From contig NZ_JAMZCU010000003.1 in the NCBI RefSeq assembly GCF_024273195.1, positions 248,001-312,000 on the forward strand: DNA of 64,000 bases, read 5' to 3'. Position numbers and translations under genes: made by a program. The notes under the pieces were generated by a model, which did no database searches, was not told the DNA's origin, and saw only the letters and a list, made by a program, of their open reading frames with translations. This stretch comes from Devosia ureilytica (GTDB taxonomy: Bacteria > Pseudomonadota > Alphaproteobacteria > Rhizobiales > Devosiaceae). Every line of letters begins with the position of its first letter. Position 1 is the stretch's first letter. This document shows, piece after piece, positions 8,024-17,138 of this stretch.

Positions 8024-9319
8024 TCAGGTGCCGCTGACGCGGGCGATGCGCTCGGGTGGCGTTCGGCGCTCTGCGAATTCCTTCGGGTCGAAGGTGCGGT
8101 CGCCCTTGTCGTCGCGGATGCGGGTGGGCAGGCCGATCTTGCCGAGCAGGTCGATGAACGGCACGGGCGGCAGTTCCTCGACATTGACCATGCGATGGCA
8201 ATCCCACTCGCCCCTGGCAATCAGCATGGCCGCTGCAATGGCGGGCACGCCAGCCGTGTAGGAAATCGCCTGGCTGTTGGTTTCAGCAAAGGCCTCTTCG
8301 TGGTCCGCCACATTGTAGACCAGCAGTTCGGTCTCGACACCGTCACGCACGCCCTTGACCAAATCACCGATGAAAGTCTTGCCGGCATAATCCGGCGCCA
8401 GCGACATCGGGTCGGGCAGGACGGCCTTCACGACCTTGAGGGGCACGACTTCAAGGCCCTCGGCAGTCACGACTGGCTTTTCAGAGAGCAGGCCAAGCGT
8501 GTTGAGCACCGTAAAGACATTGATGTAGTGCTCGCCAAAGCCCATCCAGAAACGAATGTTGGGCACATCCAGATTGGCCGAGAGCGAATGCACTTCGTCA
8601 TGGCCGGTGAGATAGGTGGTGTGCGACCCCACGACCGGCAGGTCGTCGGTGCGCTTGACCTCGAACATCTTGTTGGCGGTCCACTGGCGCTCCTGCCAAC
8701 TCCACACGGTGCCAGTAAATTCGCGGAAGTTGATCTCAGGATCGAAATTGGTGGCGAAGTAGCGGCCATGGCTGCCGGCATTGACATCGATGATGTCGAT
8801 GCTCTCGATGCGGTCGAAATAGGCATTGGCGGCCAGCGCCGCATAGGCATTGACCACGCCCGGATCAAACCCGGCGCCGAGAATGGCCGTGACGCCCTTG
8901 CGCTCGCATTCCTCGCGCTGCTTCCACTCGTAATTGCCATACCAGGGCGGCGTCTCGCATACCTTGGTGGGGTCCTCGTGGATGGCCGTGTCGATATAGG
9001 CAACGCCCGTGTCGATACAGGCGCGCAGGACGCTCATATTGAGGAAAGACGACCCCGCATTGAGGACGATCTGACTCTTGGTCCGACGGATCAAGGCCTT
9101 TGTCGCCTCGACATCCATGGCGTCGAGCTGGTGGGCGGCCAGAATACCCGGGCGCTTGAGCGCCTTTTTATCCAGTATGCCGGCGACCAGCGCCTCGCAT
9201 TTGGACATGGTGCGGGAGGCAATGTGAATGTCTCCAAGCACATCATTGTGCATTGCTGCCTTATAGGCAGCGACCTGCGCGACACCTCCGGCGCCGATAA
9301 TCAAAACGTTCTTCTTCAA
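8024..9319 (-). CDS. Carboxynorspermidine/carboxyspermidine dehydrogenase (saccharopine dehydrogenase family)
   Basis: An enzyme of the saccharopine dehydrogenase fold, with LIIGAGGVAQVAAYKAAMHND at the start as the NAD(P) site. It would condense aspartate semialdehyde with putrescine or diaminopropane, giving carboxyspermidine or carboxynorspermidine. The product fits the neighbour, a carboxynorspermidine decarboxylase. I prefer the TTG at 9319 (LKKNVLIIGAGG): AAAGGTG lies about 10 bases upstream and the family usually begins at this point. An in-frame ATG at 9361 would add 14 residues but has no clear ribosome site. Confidence 0.92.
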   Translation of the reverse strand: MKKNVLIIGAGGVAQVAAYKAAMHNDVLGDIHIASRTMSKCEALVAGILDKKALKRPGILAAHQLDAMDVEATKALIRRTKSQIVLNAGSSFLNMSVLRACIDTGVAYIDTAIHEDPTKVCETPPWYGNYEWKQREECERKGVTAILGAGFDPGVVNAYAALAANAYFDRIESIDIIDVNAGSHGRYFATNFDPEINFREFTGTVWSWQERQWTANKMFEVKRTDDLPVVGSHTTYLTGHDEVHSLSANLDVPNIRFWMGFGEHYINVFTVLNTLGLLSEKPVVTAEGLEVVPLKVVKAVLPDPMSLAPDYAGKTFIGDLVKGVRDGVETELLVYNVADHEEAFAETNSQAISYTAGVPAIAAAMLIARGEWDCHRMVNVEELPPVPFIDLLGKIGLPTRIRDDKGDRTFDPKEFAERRTPPERIARVSGT

Positions 9320-9363
9320 TTGGCACGAAACACCTTTGTAACGGGTGGCTGGGACAGCCATGT

Positions 9364-10464
9364 TTATGACAGGCTGGCGACATAGTCGGCATAATCGAAA
9401 CTTTGCACAAGTTCGACGTCGCCGTTTTTCCTGCGAATGGCTATAGCGGGCATCGCCACGCCATTGAACCAGTTTTTCTTCACCATGGTATATCCCGCTG
9501 CATTGAGCAGCGAGATCCGGTCGCCAACAGACAGTGGCGCGGGGAAATCGAAGTCCCCGAAGATGTCACCGGCAAGGCAGGATTTGCCGGCGATCTGGTA
9601 GTGGTGGGGGCCGGTATTGGGCGCCACCGAGCCGCTTTCGCGATAGACGAGGAGGTCCAGCATATGGGCCTCGACGGCACTATCGACAATGGCCACGGCC
9701 TTGCCGTTTTCGATCACGTCCAGCACCGAGACCTCAAGCGTGGTCGTATCGGTGACCACGGTATCACCGGGTTCGAGATAGACCTGCACATCGAACTTTT
9801 CGGCAAAGGCCCGGAGCCGCGCAGCAAGACCGTCGATGTCGTAGCCAGGCTTGGTAAAATGGATGCCGCCGCCCAGGCTCACCCATTCAAGCCGCATCAG
9901 CAGGTCGCCGATGCGGGTCTCAATAGTGTCGAGCAACTCGGAAAACGCGACGACCGAGTCGTTTTCGCAATTGCAATGCAGCATGAAGCCAGAGACGCGA
10001 TCCATCACGGCTTCGACCCGCGCCCGCTCGCTTTCACCGAGCCGGCTGAACTGTCGTGCGGGATCGGCGAGGTCGAAGTGGGAATGGCTGACGCCCGGAT
10101 TGACGCGCAGACCAATCGGCAGGTGCGCCGCCTTGTCCTCGAAACGCTCAAGCTGACTGACCGAGTTGAAGATGATCTTGTCGGCATTGGCCACGGCTTC
10201 ATCGATCTCGCCGTCCGACCAGGCCACCGAATAGGCATGGGTTTCGCCGCCGAATTTCTCGCGCCCGAGTTTCAGTTCATTGAGCGAGGACGATGTGGTG
10301 CCGTCCATATGGGGCGCAATCTGGGGGAAGGTCGACCAGGTGGCAAAGCACTTGAGCGCCAGCAGGCACTTGGCGCCCGAGGCTGCGCGGAGCTGGTCCA
10401 CCCGCTCCAGATTGCGCGCCAGGGCATTCTCGTCGATCAGATAATAGGGAGTAGCCAGGGGCAT
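9364..10464 (-). CDS. nspC: Carboxynorspermidine decarboxylase NspC
   Basis: A 366-residue PLP enzyme of the alanine racemase-like fold (group IV decarboxylase). The PLP lysine lies in LLALKCFATWSTFP; later motifs are VNPGVSHSHFDLADP, LHCNCEND and LEPGDTVV, all typical of NspC. It decarboxylates carboxyspermidine or carboxynorspermidine to the triamine. It is first in the operon and ends 2-45 bases before the dehydrogenase start, depending on which start is used. Together the pair makes spermidine without S-adenosylmethionine decarboxylase. Confidence 0.95.
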   Translation of the reverse strand: MPLATPYYLIDENALARNLERVDQLRAASGAKCLLALKCFATWSTFPQIAPHMDGTTSSSLNELKLGREKFGGETHAYSVAWSDGEIDEAVANADKIIFNSVSQLERFEDKAAHLPIGLRVNPGVSHSHFDLADPARQFSRLGESERARVEAVMDRVSGFMLHCNCENDSVVAFSELLDTIETRIGDLLMRLEWVSLGGGIHFTKPGYDIDGLAARLRAFAEKFDVQVYLEPGDTVVTDTTTLEVSVLDVIENGKAVAIVDSAVEAHMLDLLVYRESGSVAPNTGPHHYQIAGKSCLAGDIFGDFDFPAPLSVGDRISLLNAAGYTMVKKNWFNGVAMPAIAIRRKNGDVELVQSFDYADYVASLS

Positions 10465-10598
10465 CGCGCGGACTTCGTCTCCATAAGCGTGTGCCCGCCG
10501 GAATGCGGCGGAGGAAAGCTGGACGGTTTAGCGATCCCCTCCGTCATGATCAAGTACCGCAAACGACGCGGCCCCCGAAGCTAGGCTTCAGGGGCACA

Positions 10599-10622
10599 AT
10601 CCCGCCGGACATACGGCGGGAT
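10599..10622 (-). terminator. Hairpin after the small exported peptide gene
   Basis: ATCCCGCCG / CGGCGGGAT with a 6-base loop, starting 6 bases beyond the stop codon of the minus-strand peptide gene. Only a weak T-run follows, so termination may be partial. Confidence 0.5.
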
Positions 10623-10628
10623 CAGCGG

Positions 10629-10781
10629 TCAATCGTCGTCGGTGGTATCGAGCAGCGACTTGGCCACGCCCCCGCACAGGGCCTCGCTGGTGTATTTGCA
10701 GGCCGTCTGGGCGGCAAAGGCCGGTGCAGCAATGCCGGCGACCAGGGTCAGGGCGATGAGTGCGGCAATGATCTTTTTCAT
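10629..10781 (-). CDS. Small exported peptide, unknown function
   Basis: A 50-residue frame beginning at an ATG with GGAG 5-8 bases upstream. Residues 1-23 (MKKIIAALIALTLVAGIAAPAFA) form a textbook signal peptide with an AFA cleavage site. The mature part has about 27 residues with two cysteines (QTACKYTSEALCGG) and an acidic end (TTDDD). The good ribosome site, signal peptide and following hairpin make it a real gene. I do not recognise a family. Confidence 0.72.
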   Translation of the reverse strand: MKKIIAALIALTLVAGIAAPAFAAQTACKYTSEALCGGVAKSLLDTTDDD

Positions 10782-10914
10782 GAAAGGCTCCGTGTTGAAG
10801 TGAACGAACGGGAGCTTGCCACTGCGCACATTGCGTCAGCATTGCCGGCAGATGTCACTTGCTTGCCGCAGCATTAAACGTTTGTCATCAAACGGAAAGT
10901 CACCGAAATATCAA

Positions 10915-11298
<384 letters not shown>

Positions 11299-11328
11299 CG
11301 GCCTATGTGCGCGAGCCTGGGTCCGCCG

Positions 11329-12105
11329 TCAAGTGAGCAGCGGCTGCACCTTGGGCTTGGTAATGGCCTGATAGGCGATATTGATGGCCGACATGCGCGC
11401 CGTAGCCACGTCAATCAAGTCCTCCGGCACGCCCTTGGCGATCAGCCGGTCGGGATGATGCTCGGACACCAGCAGCCGATAAACCCGCCGCACTTCCTCG
11501 GGCGGCGCATCATGGCTGAGGCCAAGTACCGTATAGGGATCGACACCGTCTTCGAGCATCACGTGCTGGGCCGCGATCTGTTCGAACCGCGCATCGTCGA
11601 ACCCGAAGATCGCGCTGACGTCGCGTAGATAATCGAGCTCGGCCTCGTGCACGAGACCATCGGCAGTGGCGATAAAGAACAGGCTATCGAGCACATGTTC
11701 CAGCGTATCAGGCGTGTCCGAGAAAAACCGCGCCACCTTGCGGGCATAGGCGTCGTAGCCGGAGACATCCTGCTTGGCGAGGTTGAAGAGCCGTTCGACC
11801 TGCGGCTCGCTGCCCTTGGCGATTTCGACCGTGGCGTTGAAGGCCCGCACTTCCGAAGCCGTCACCGCGCCATCGGCCACCGCCATCTTGGCCGAAAGGG
11901 CAATCAGCGCCAGCGTGAAGGCTGCATCGCGCCCGCCCGGCAGCCAGCTGTCGGGATCAAGAATATTGGCGACCTGACCAGCAACGCCAGTGCGCTGCGA
12001 AAACGATCCGAGAAACTGGGCCAGTTTCTGCCAAACGTCGCGATTGTCTTCGGCCTTGCGGACGCAACACAGCATTTTGCGCTCTTCATCTACCCATCGG
12101 GCCAC
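11329..12105 (-). CDS. TerB-like domain protein with C-terminal J-domain (DjlA-like co-chaperone)
   Basis: A 258-residue protein. Residues about 50-175 are helical and resemble TerB/DjlA repeats (ALSAKMAVADGAVTASE, FIATADGLVHEAELDYL). The C-terminus is a J-domain (DPYTVLGLSHDAPPEEVRRVYRLL) with the HPD tripeptide intact in EHHPDRL, so it should stimulate a DnaK-type ATPase. The start is a GTG at 12105 with AGGG about 8 bases upstream. Unlike classical DjlA it has no clear N-terminal membrane segment. Confidence 0.88.
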   Translation of the reverse strand: MARWVDEERKMLCCVRKAEDNRDVWQKLAQFLGSFSQRTGVAGQVANILDPDSWLPGGRDAAFTLALIALSAKMAVADGAVTASEVRAFNATVEIAKGSEPQVERLFNLAKQDVSGYDAYARKVARFFSDTPDTLEHVLDSLFFIATADGLVHEAELDYLRDVSAIFGFDDARFEQIAAQHVMLEDGVDPYTVLGLSHDAPPEEVRRVYRLLVSEHHPDRLIAKGVPEDLIDVATARMSAINIAYQAITKPKVQPLLT

Positions 12106-12165
12106 AAGGACTACCCTCTTCGGCGGCCAGGGTCCATGACCAGATCAGCATGGTCGCCCTGCTGG

Positions 12166-12954
12166 TCACTCAAACGAATAATAGCGGTCCTCATAGGCTC
12201 TGGGAAAGCGCTGTGACCGATTGCTCCGGTTGGGGCCCTCGTCGAGGAAGAAGCCGTCGCCATCGTAGTCGGGTGAGACCGGCTGGCTTTCATCCTGGCG
12301 GCTGGCGAGAAATTCCGAGAGCGGCCCACTTTCCCAATCCTCGAGATCGACGGCGGTGATTACCGGCCCTTGCGTGTCGATGACAAGAGGCGGACGAGCG
12401 ACAGCTTGCACCTGAGGACGCGAGGCAGGGCGCTCCGATACCGGGGTCGGGAATGTGACAATACGGGTCCGCGGCAGTGCTGCCACGACCTGCGGCTCCG
12501 GGGTGATCACGGTCTCGGCGGGCTGCACCGGCTTGGCCACGCTGGCCGGCTCAACCGGCGCTGCGGTTCCGCCACCCGTTATATAGCTGGGCAGCGAGCG
12601 ACCGGACTGAAGGAAACTATCGACCGCGTCAGCGCCCGGCACGCGCGGCGTCGCGGTCGCGGTTTGCACCGGATCAGGATCAGGCGTGGGGGCCGACGCC
12701 GGTTGCGGCGTGGGCTGTGCTGGCGTGACGGCCGGCTCTACCGCGGGCGTGTCGGCCACGATAACCGGCTTTGGCCTTTGCGCCGCGGGGGTCGGCAGGC
12801 TTGGCGCGACCGTCTCCTCGATGTCCACCACGGCCACATGGGGGGCTGCTGGCGGCGCGAACTGGCGCAATGCGGCATCGGCAGCCGGAATGGCAATGAC
12901 TACAAAGGCACCGGCCCAGGCAAGGCCATTGGCGATACGGCGATCAATCGGCAT
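12166..12954 (-). CDS. Proline/threonine-rich membrane-anchored protein of unknown function
   Basis: A 262-residue protein. I use the ATG at 12954 (MPIDRRIANGLAWAG) because GGAAG lies 9 bases upstream. An N-terminal hydrophobic segment (residues 9-28) is followed by about 150 residues dominated by Pro, Ala, Thr and Val (for example PAQPTPQPASAPTPDPDP), probably extended and extracytoplasmic. The end is short and acidic-aromatic (PDYDGDGFFLDEGPN to YYSFE). No family recognised. Confidence 0.7.
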   Translation of the reverse strand: MPIDRRIANGLAWAGAFVVIAIPAADAALRQFAPPAAPHVAVVDIEETVAPSLPTPAAQRPKPVIVADTPAVEPAVTPAQPTPQPASAPTPDPDPVQTATATPRVPGADAVDSFLQSGRSLPSYITGGGTAAPVEPASVAKPVQPAETVITPEPQVVAALPRTRIVTFPTPVSERPASRPQVQAVARPPLVIDTQGPVITAVDLEDWESGPLSEFLASRQDESQPVSPDYDGDGFFLDEGPNRSNRSQRFPRAYEDRYYSFE

Positions 12955-13080
12955 AGACTCAGACTTCCAACATGTTCCGCCCGAGGCCGGGACATCGCCC
13001 CTTTTCATGGCCACAATATGAAGGGCGGTTCCGCCAATCCTGGACCAGCCAGCCTGAACGCCACCTGAACGGACGCTGTC

Positions 13081-13974
13081 CTAGGGTCGACGCCCCAAAA
13101 GCCGCGCCAGCGCCAACACCAGATTGGAGCGGTTGAGCGTATAGAAATGGAACTCGGTGACGCCCTCGTCGAGCAATTCGGTGACCTGCTCGGCCGCCAC
13201 GGCAGCGGCAACCAGCGCGTGGGTCTCGGGATCGTCCTCCAGCCCCTCGAAGCGCTCCGCCAGCCAGGCAGGTATCGAGGCACCACAGCGCGACGCAAAG
13301 CCCGAAATCTGCTTGAAGGAGTGGATCGGCTGTATACCCGGCACGATGGTCGCGGTAACGCCGGCTTTCTGCGCTCGCTCGACATAGCGCAAATAGTCGG
13401 CGTTCGAGAAAAACATCTGGGTAATGGCGCGGTTGGCACCGGCATCGATCTTGCGCTTGAGATTGTCGATATCGGCGTCCCAATCCGCACTTTGCGGGTG
13501 CTTTTCTGGATAGGCAGCGACCGAAATATCGAAATCCCCCTGTCTGCGGATGCCAGCGACTAGGTCGGCCGCGTTCTGATATCCCTCTGGGTGCGGAGTG
13601 AACGGCTGGCCCACCCCTTCCGGCGGGTCACCGCGCAATGCCACGATGCTGTTGACGCCAGCCTGCTTGTAGCCGCGCACCACTTCATCAACCTCGTCGC
13701 GGGTCGCACCTACGCAGGTCAGGTGCGCCGCTGCAGCGACGCCGGTATCCGAGGTGATGCGGCTGACCATGCGCAGGGTCCGCTCGCGCGTCGAGCCACC
13801 AGCACCATAGGTGACCGAGACAAAACGCGGGCTCAGGGGCGCCAGCTTGGAGATGCTGTCCCAGAAGCGCTCTTCCATCGCGTCGGTCTTGGGCGGAAAG
13901 AATTCGAAGGACAGCTGCAATTCGGGACGCTGGTGGGCGGTCTTGCGGCTGGCGCGCAGATTGTCGTCAAGCAT
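13081..13974 (-). CDS. metF: Methylenetetrahydrofolate reductase
   Basis: A 297-residue FAD enzyme that reduces 5,10-methylene-THF to 5-methyl-THF for methionine synthesis. Family blocks are LSFEFFPPKTDAMEE, VSVTYGAGGSTRERT, AHLTCVGATRDE, IVALRGDPP, RAITQMFFSNADYLRY and PGIQPI. The ATG at 13974 has GGAA upstream and overlaps the end of the ArsR-methyltransferase gene by 8 bases. An alternative GTG at 14001 would add 9 residues. Coupling to that regulator implies methyl-cycle control. Confidence 0.96.
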   Translation of the reverse strand: MLDDNLRASRKTAHQRPELQLSFEFFPPKTDAMEERFWDSISKLAPLSPRFVSVTYGAGGSTRERTLRMVSRITSDTGVAAAAHLTCVGATRDEVDEVVRGYKQAGVNSIVALRGDPPEGVGQPFTPHPEGYQNAADLVAGIRRQGDFDISVAAYPEKHPQSADWDADIDNLKRKIDAGANRAITQMFFSNADYLRYVERAQKAGVTATIVPGIQPIHSFKQISGFASRCGASIPAWLAERFEGLEDDPETHALVAAAVAAEQVTELLDEGVTEFHFYTLNRSNLVLALARLLGRRP

Positions 13975-14938
13975 TACTCTGTTCCGTCGTGTTGCGGTCA
14001 CCCAGGTGCCAGAGGCACACCGTCAGGCCGCGATCTTTGGTGTCGCTGGGAAATTCGCGCATCGAGAGCACTTCAAGCCCCGCAATGGCCGCCCAGCCGT
14101 TCATCTGTTCCTGCGACAGTCCCAGACGCCGATGGGCGTGTTCACTGCGCAGGAATTCGAGGTCATGCGGGGCAAAATCCACGATGAGGATTTCCCCGCC
14201 CGATTTGAGCAGGCGCCGGGCCTGCGCCAGCATTCGGCCCGGATCGTCGAAATAGTGCAGCACCTGGTGGATGACCACGACATCGGCTGGACCAATGGCC
14301 GGGTCGAGCGCCGCGATATCGCCCAGCCGCACCTGGGCGTGTGATACTTTCGATGCGGCAAGGCGCGAGCGCGCTACCGCCAGCATTTCCCGGCTGGCAT
14401 CGATGCCAACGCCGCGCATATAGGCCGGGGCCAGCACTTCGAGCATGCGTCCGGTGCCCGTGCCCAGATCGACCAGAAGATCAACGCTGCGCCCGCCCAA
14501 TTCAGCCAGCACCGCCGCCTCGACAGCCGCCTCGGGCACATGCAGGGTCTTGAGCAAGTCCCAGCTTTTGGCGACTTTGGCAAAATAGGCGGCGGCCAGC
14601 GCCTGCTGTTCAGCGCGGGCCTCGGTCTGTCGCATCCGGTCGCGCTGGCGCTCAGGATCGTTGGGATCAATGCGCGCGGTCAGCCAACGCGCCAGATTGG
14701 CCCCCTGCCCGTCCGGCGCCAGCCGGTAATAGGCCCAGGCCCCTTCGGCGTGGCGCTGCACCAGGCCCGCATCGGCCAAAAGCTTCAAATGTCGCGAAAC
14801 GCGCGGCTGGCTCTGATCAAGGATTTCGGTGAGGTCCTTGACCGAATGATCGCCGTCGGCCAGAAGCGCGAGCAGACGCAGGCGGGTGTCCTCACCCGCT
14901 GCCTTCAGCACCCCGACCAATTCACTCAATCCGCTCAT
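13967..14938 (-). CDS. ArsR-family regulator fused to a SAM-dependent methyltransferase
   Basis: A 323-residue two-domain protein. Residues 1-90 are a winged helix-turn-helix of ArsR type (LLALLADGDHSVKDLTEILDQSQPRVSRHLKLLADAGLV). Residues about 130-300 are a class I methyltransferase with VDLGTGTGRMLEVLAPAY, VGIDASREMLAVAR, GDIAALD and DVVVIHQVLHYFDDP. No metal-binding cysteine motif is seen in the ArsR part, so it is probably not a metal sensor; the methyltransferase half may bind SAM or SAH as a signal. It is first in an operon with metF. The palindrome over its promoter suggests autoregulation. Confidence 0.92.
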   Translation of the reverse strand: MSGLSELVGVLKAAGEDTRLRLLALLADGDHSVKDLTEILDQSQPRVSRHLKLLADAGLVQRHAEGAWAYYRLAPDGQGANLARWLTARIDPNDPERQRDRMRQTEARAEQQALAAAYFAKVAKSWDLLKTLHVPEAAVEAAVLAELGGRSVDLLVDLGTGTGRMLEVLAPAYMRGVGIDASREMLAVARSRLAASKVSHAQVRLGDIAALDPAIGPADVVVIHQVLHYFDDPGRMLAQARRLLKSGGEILIVDFAPHDLEFLRSEHAHRRLGLSQEQMNGWAAIAGLEVLSMREFPSDTKDRGLTVCLWHLGDRNTTEQSNA

Positions 14939-14947
14939 CGCGCCCTC

Positions 14948-14991
14948 AGATATAAAGATATCTTTATATCTAATTTGAGGACGGGGTCCAG
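14948..14991 (-). promoter_or_regulatory. Promoter with 24-base perfect palindrome, likely ArsR-type operator
   Basis: Positions 14948-14971 form a perfect 24-base palindrome, half-site AGATATAAAGAT. On the minus strand CTGGAC (14986-14991) and TATAAA (14963-14968) are spaced by 17 bases and read as -35 and -10, so the -10 lies inside the palindrome. It is 10 bases upstream of the ArsR-methyltransferase start. AT-rich dyads are usual operators for ArsR proteins; occupancy would silence the regulator-metF operon. Confidence 0.7.
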
Positions 14992-15433
14992 CCTATTTTC
15001 AGGCATACTTTCGCGCCGCCCGGCCCTGGGGCCTACGGTGACACGGTGAAAAGCGGCTTTCGCCCCGAAGGTTTTAGTAAAGAAGAGGCGAAAGCCGCTT
15101 CCCACGATCGGGATTTGTGACGCATGCATCGAGCGGCCCCCTTGCAGGTTGTTGCCCCGGATCACGGAATGGATACGCCCGACGGTAATCTGCCGGTGGG
15201 GCCTCGCGATGGCGCTTGGTCCCGATCTCAAGCCGTGCCGCCGACAACTGGCCGGTGGTCAGCATACACGCCCCCGCCCCGGCGACCCGGTGCGGCCCGT
15301 CTCCCCACCCGATGCTTCGTCGGCATCGCGTGTTGCCGGTGGGGATGAGCGGAGTATGGGGGATGGTTGAGGGGCGGGGATAAGTCTCACAAGCCCTGCT
15401 CGTCCTCGAAGGCTCAGAGATAAGCGCTCACCA
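14992..15433. other. Gene-free stretch with secondary structure
   Basis: About 440 bases between the ArsR-methyltransferase promoter and the end of the iron permease gene. A perfect 14-base inverted repeat (AAGCGGCTTTCGCC, 15051-15064 and 15087-15100) has a 22-base loop. Positions 15240-15360 are very GC-rich with a further small stem (GATGC / GCATC). Short open frames exist but lack ribosome sites and recognisable protein. Searched by eye for SRP RNA, tmRNA, 6S RNA, cobalamin, TPP and SAM-II motifs; none was found. Confidence 0.4.
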
Positions 15434-17101
15434 TCACCGAACGGAGCGCGAAGTGTGGGCCAATAGGATCACCGGCAGGATGCCGATGGCGACGATGATC
15501 AGCGCGGCAAGCGCCGCATCCTCATAGGTTCCGCGGGCGGCCTCGCCATAGAGCAGCGTGGCCAGGCTCTCGAAATTGAGCGGGCGCAACAGCAGAGTCG
15601 CCGGCAATTCTTTCATGCAATCGACAAAGACCAGCAGCCCGGCAGCCGTGAGGGCCGGGCGCGACAACGGCAGGTGGACGCGCAAGAGCGTTCCGGTGGA
15701 AGACTGGCCCAGCGTGCGCGAGGCGTGATCAAAGGCCGGCGGGATGCGGCTCAGTCCCGCATCAATCCCACCGGCCGAAATTGCAAGGAACCGTGCCGCA
15801 TAGGCATAGACGAGCGCCGCACCGGAGCCGAGCAGCAGCAAGCCCCCGGGCAATCCGGTCAGGGATTGCCACTGGCTGCTCAAGGTGCGGTCGAAGGCGG
15901 CAACAGGCACCAGAATGCCGATGGCCAGAACCGTTCCGGGCACAGCATAGCCCAGTGACGCGACCCGCATGGCGGTGGCCGACCAGCCCCCGGCGTGCAG
16001 GCGCGCGGCATAGGCAACAGCAAAGCCCAAGACCAGGATGACCAGCGTCGCCATGGCAGACATGCTGACGGTATTGACCGTGGCACGCACCAGGCTCGCG
16101 GAAAGCCCCGCAAACTCCAGGCGCTTGACGGCCGCAACAATCAGATAAAGCGCAGGACCGGCAAATCCGATCAGGATCGGCGCTGCACCCAGTGCCAGGG
16201 CGATCAAAGCTGGAAGTCCCTTGAGCGGTTGACGCGGCATCGACCGCGAGCTTTGCGCATTGGCGGCGAACCGCTGGTCCCGTCGCGCCCAACGCTCGAG
16301 CATGACCAGTGCCAACACCATGGCCAGCATGCCCATGGCGATCTGGCTGGCGCCGGCCAGGTCGGTCCGCACGATCCAGGTGGTGTAGACTGCCGCCGTC
16401 ATGGTCCTGACGCCCAGAAACTGCGACGCGCCGACGTCGTTGAGCACTTCCATCAGGGCCAAAGAGACGCCCACGGCGATGGCCGGGCGCGCCATGGGCA
16501 GCGCCACGCGCCAGAAAATGCCGGAGCGCGGCACGCCAAGCGTCCGAGCAGCCTCGACCACGTTTGCCGTCTGGGCCAGGAACATCGCCCGGGCCGTCAA
16601 ATAGACATAGGGGTAGAGGACGAACCCGAAAACCAGAATGGCGCCCCACATCGAGCGGATGTCGGGCAAGCGGAACTCGCGCGGACTCGAATAGCCCAGC
16701 ACCCAGCGCACCACGCCCTGCACCGGACCAAGCGGGCTCAGAATATCGAGATAGGCATAGGCCATGATATAGGCCGGAACGGCGAGCGGGAGCAGCAGCG
16801 CCCATTCGAGAACACCCCTGCCCCGGAAATCATAAGCCGAAACAATCCAGGCGGCGCCGGTTCCCACCAGCATGGCGATGATTCCGCTGCCAACCAGCAG
16901 CACAAAGGTATTCCAGGCCGCCTGGGGCAGGACATGGGCCAGGACATGCCCCCAAAGCGAGCCGGTGTCGGCCAGCGCGATGAATGCAATTGCAGCTATC
17001 GGCAGCAGTGCGAAAGCCGCCGTGACACCTGCCACGACGGCCCAAAGACTGATCCTGATGTTCGGCCTGGCAGGCAGCCGGCCGGCGGTATGATCTGCCA
17101 T
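15434..17101 (-). CDS. fbpB: Iron(III) ABC transporter permease, fused double permease (FbpB-type)
   Basis: A 555-residue inner-membrane protein with about twelve hydrophobic segments in two homologous halves, as in FbpB/SfuB permeases. Each half carries an EAA-type loop (EAARTLGVPRSGIFWRVALPMARPA, and ASRTLGQSSTGTLLRVHLPLSRPA). I chose the ATG at 17101 (MADHTAGRLPARPN). A terminator-like hairpin lies between this gene and the binding-protein gene, which probably lowers permease expression relative to the binding protein. Confidence 0.93.
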   Translation of the reverse strand: MADHTAGRLPARPNIRISLWAVVAGVTAAFALLPIAAIAFIALADTGSLWGHVLAHVLPQAAWNTFVLLVGSGIIAMLVGTGAAWIVSAYDFRGRGVLEWALLLPLAVPAYIMAYAYLDILSPLGPVQGVVRWVLGYSSPREFRLPDIRSMWGAILVFGFVLYPYVYLTARAMFLAQTANVVEAARTLGVPRSGIFWRVALPMARPAIAVGVSLALMEVLNDVGASQFLGVRTMTAAVYTTWIVRTDLAGASQIAMGMLAMVLALVMLERWARRDQRFAANAQSSRSMPRQPLKGLPALIALALGAAPILIGFAGPALYLIVAAVKRLEFAGLSASLVRATVNTVSMSAMATLVILVLGFAVAYAARLHAGGWSATAMRVASLGYAVPGTVLAIGILVPVAAFDRTLSSQWQSLTGLPGGLLLLGSGAALVYAYAARFLAISAGGIDAGLSRIPPAFDHASRTLGQSSTGTLLRVHLPLSRPALTAAGLLVFVDCMKELPATLLLRPLNFESLATLLYGEAARGTYEDAALAALIIVAIGILPVILLAHTSRSVR

Positions 17102-17109
17102 GGAAAACT

Positions 17110-17129
17110 GCGGCGCCCTGAGGCGCCGC
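17110..17129 (-). terminator. Attenuating hairpin between fbpA and fbpB
   Basis: An 8-base perfect stem GCGGCGCC / GGCGCCGC with loop CTGA, followed on the minus strand by AGTTTTCC. It lies 9 bases after the binding-protein stop and 8 before the permease start. Such intercistronic stems commonly protect the binding-protein mRNA and lower read-through. Confidence 0.65.
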
Positions 17130-17138
17130 ATCACGATC

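Noticed and set aside
8195..9385. A 396-codon plus-strand frame opposite the saccharopine-type dehydrogenase
   Set aside because: Antisense artefact; the opposite protein has a Rossmann motif and pathway context.
14939..15433. tmRNA, 6S RNA or SRP RNA in the gap before the iron permease gene
   Set aside because: No tag-peptide codons, no T-loop, and no GGTCAGGTCCGG-type SRP core on either strand.
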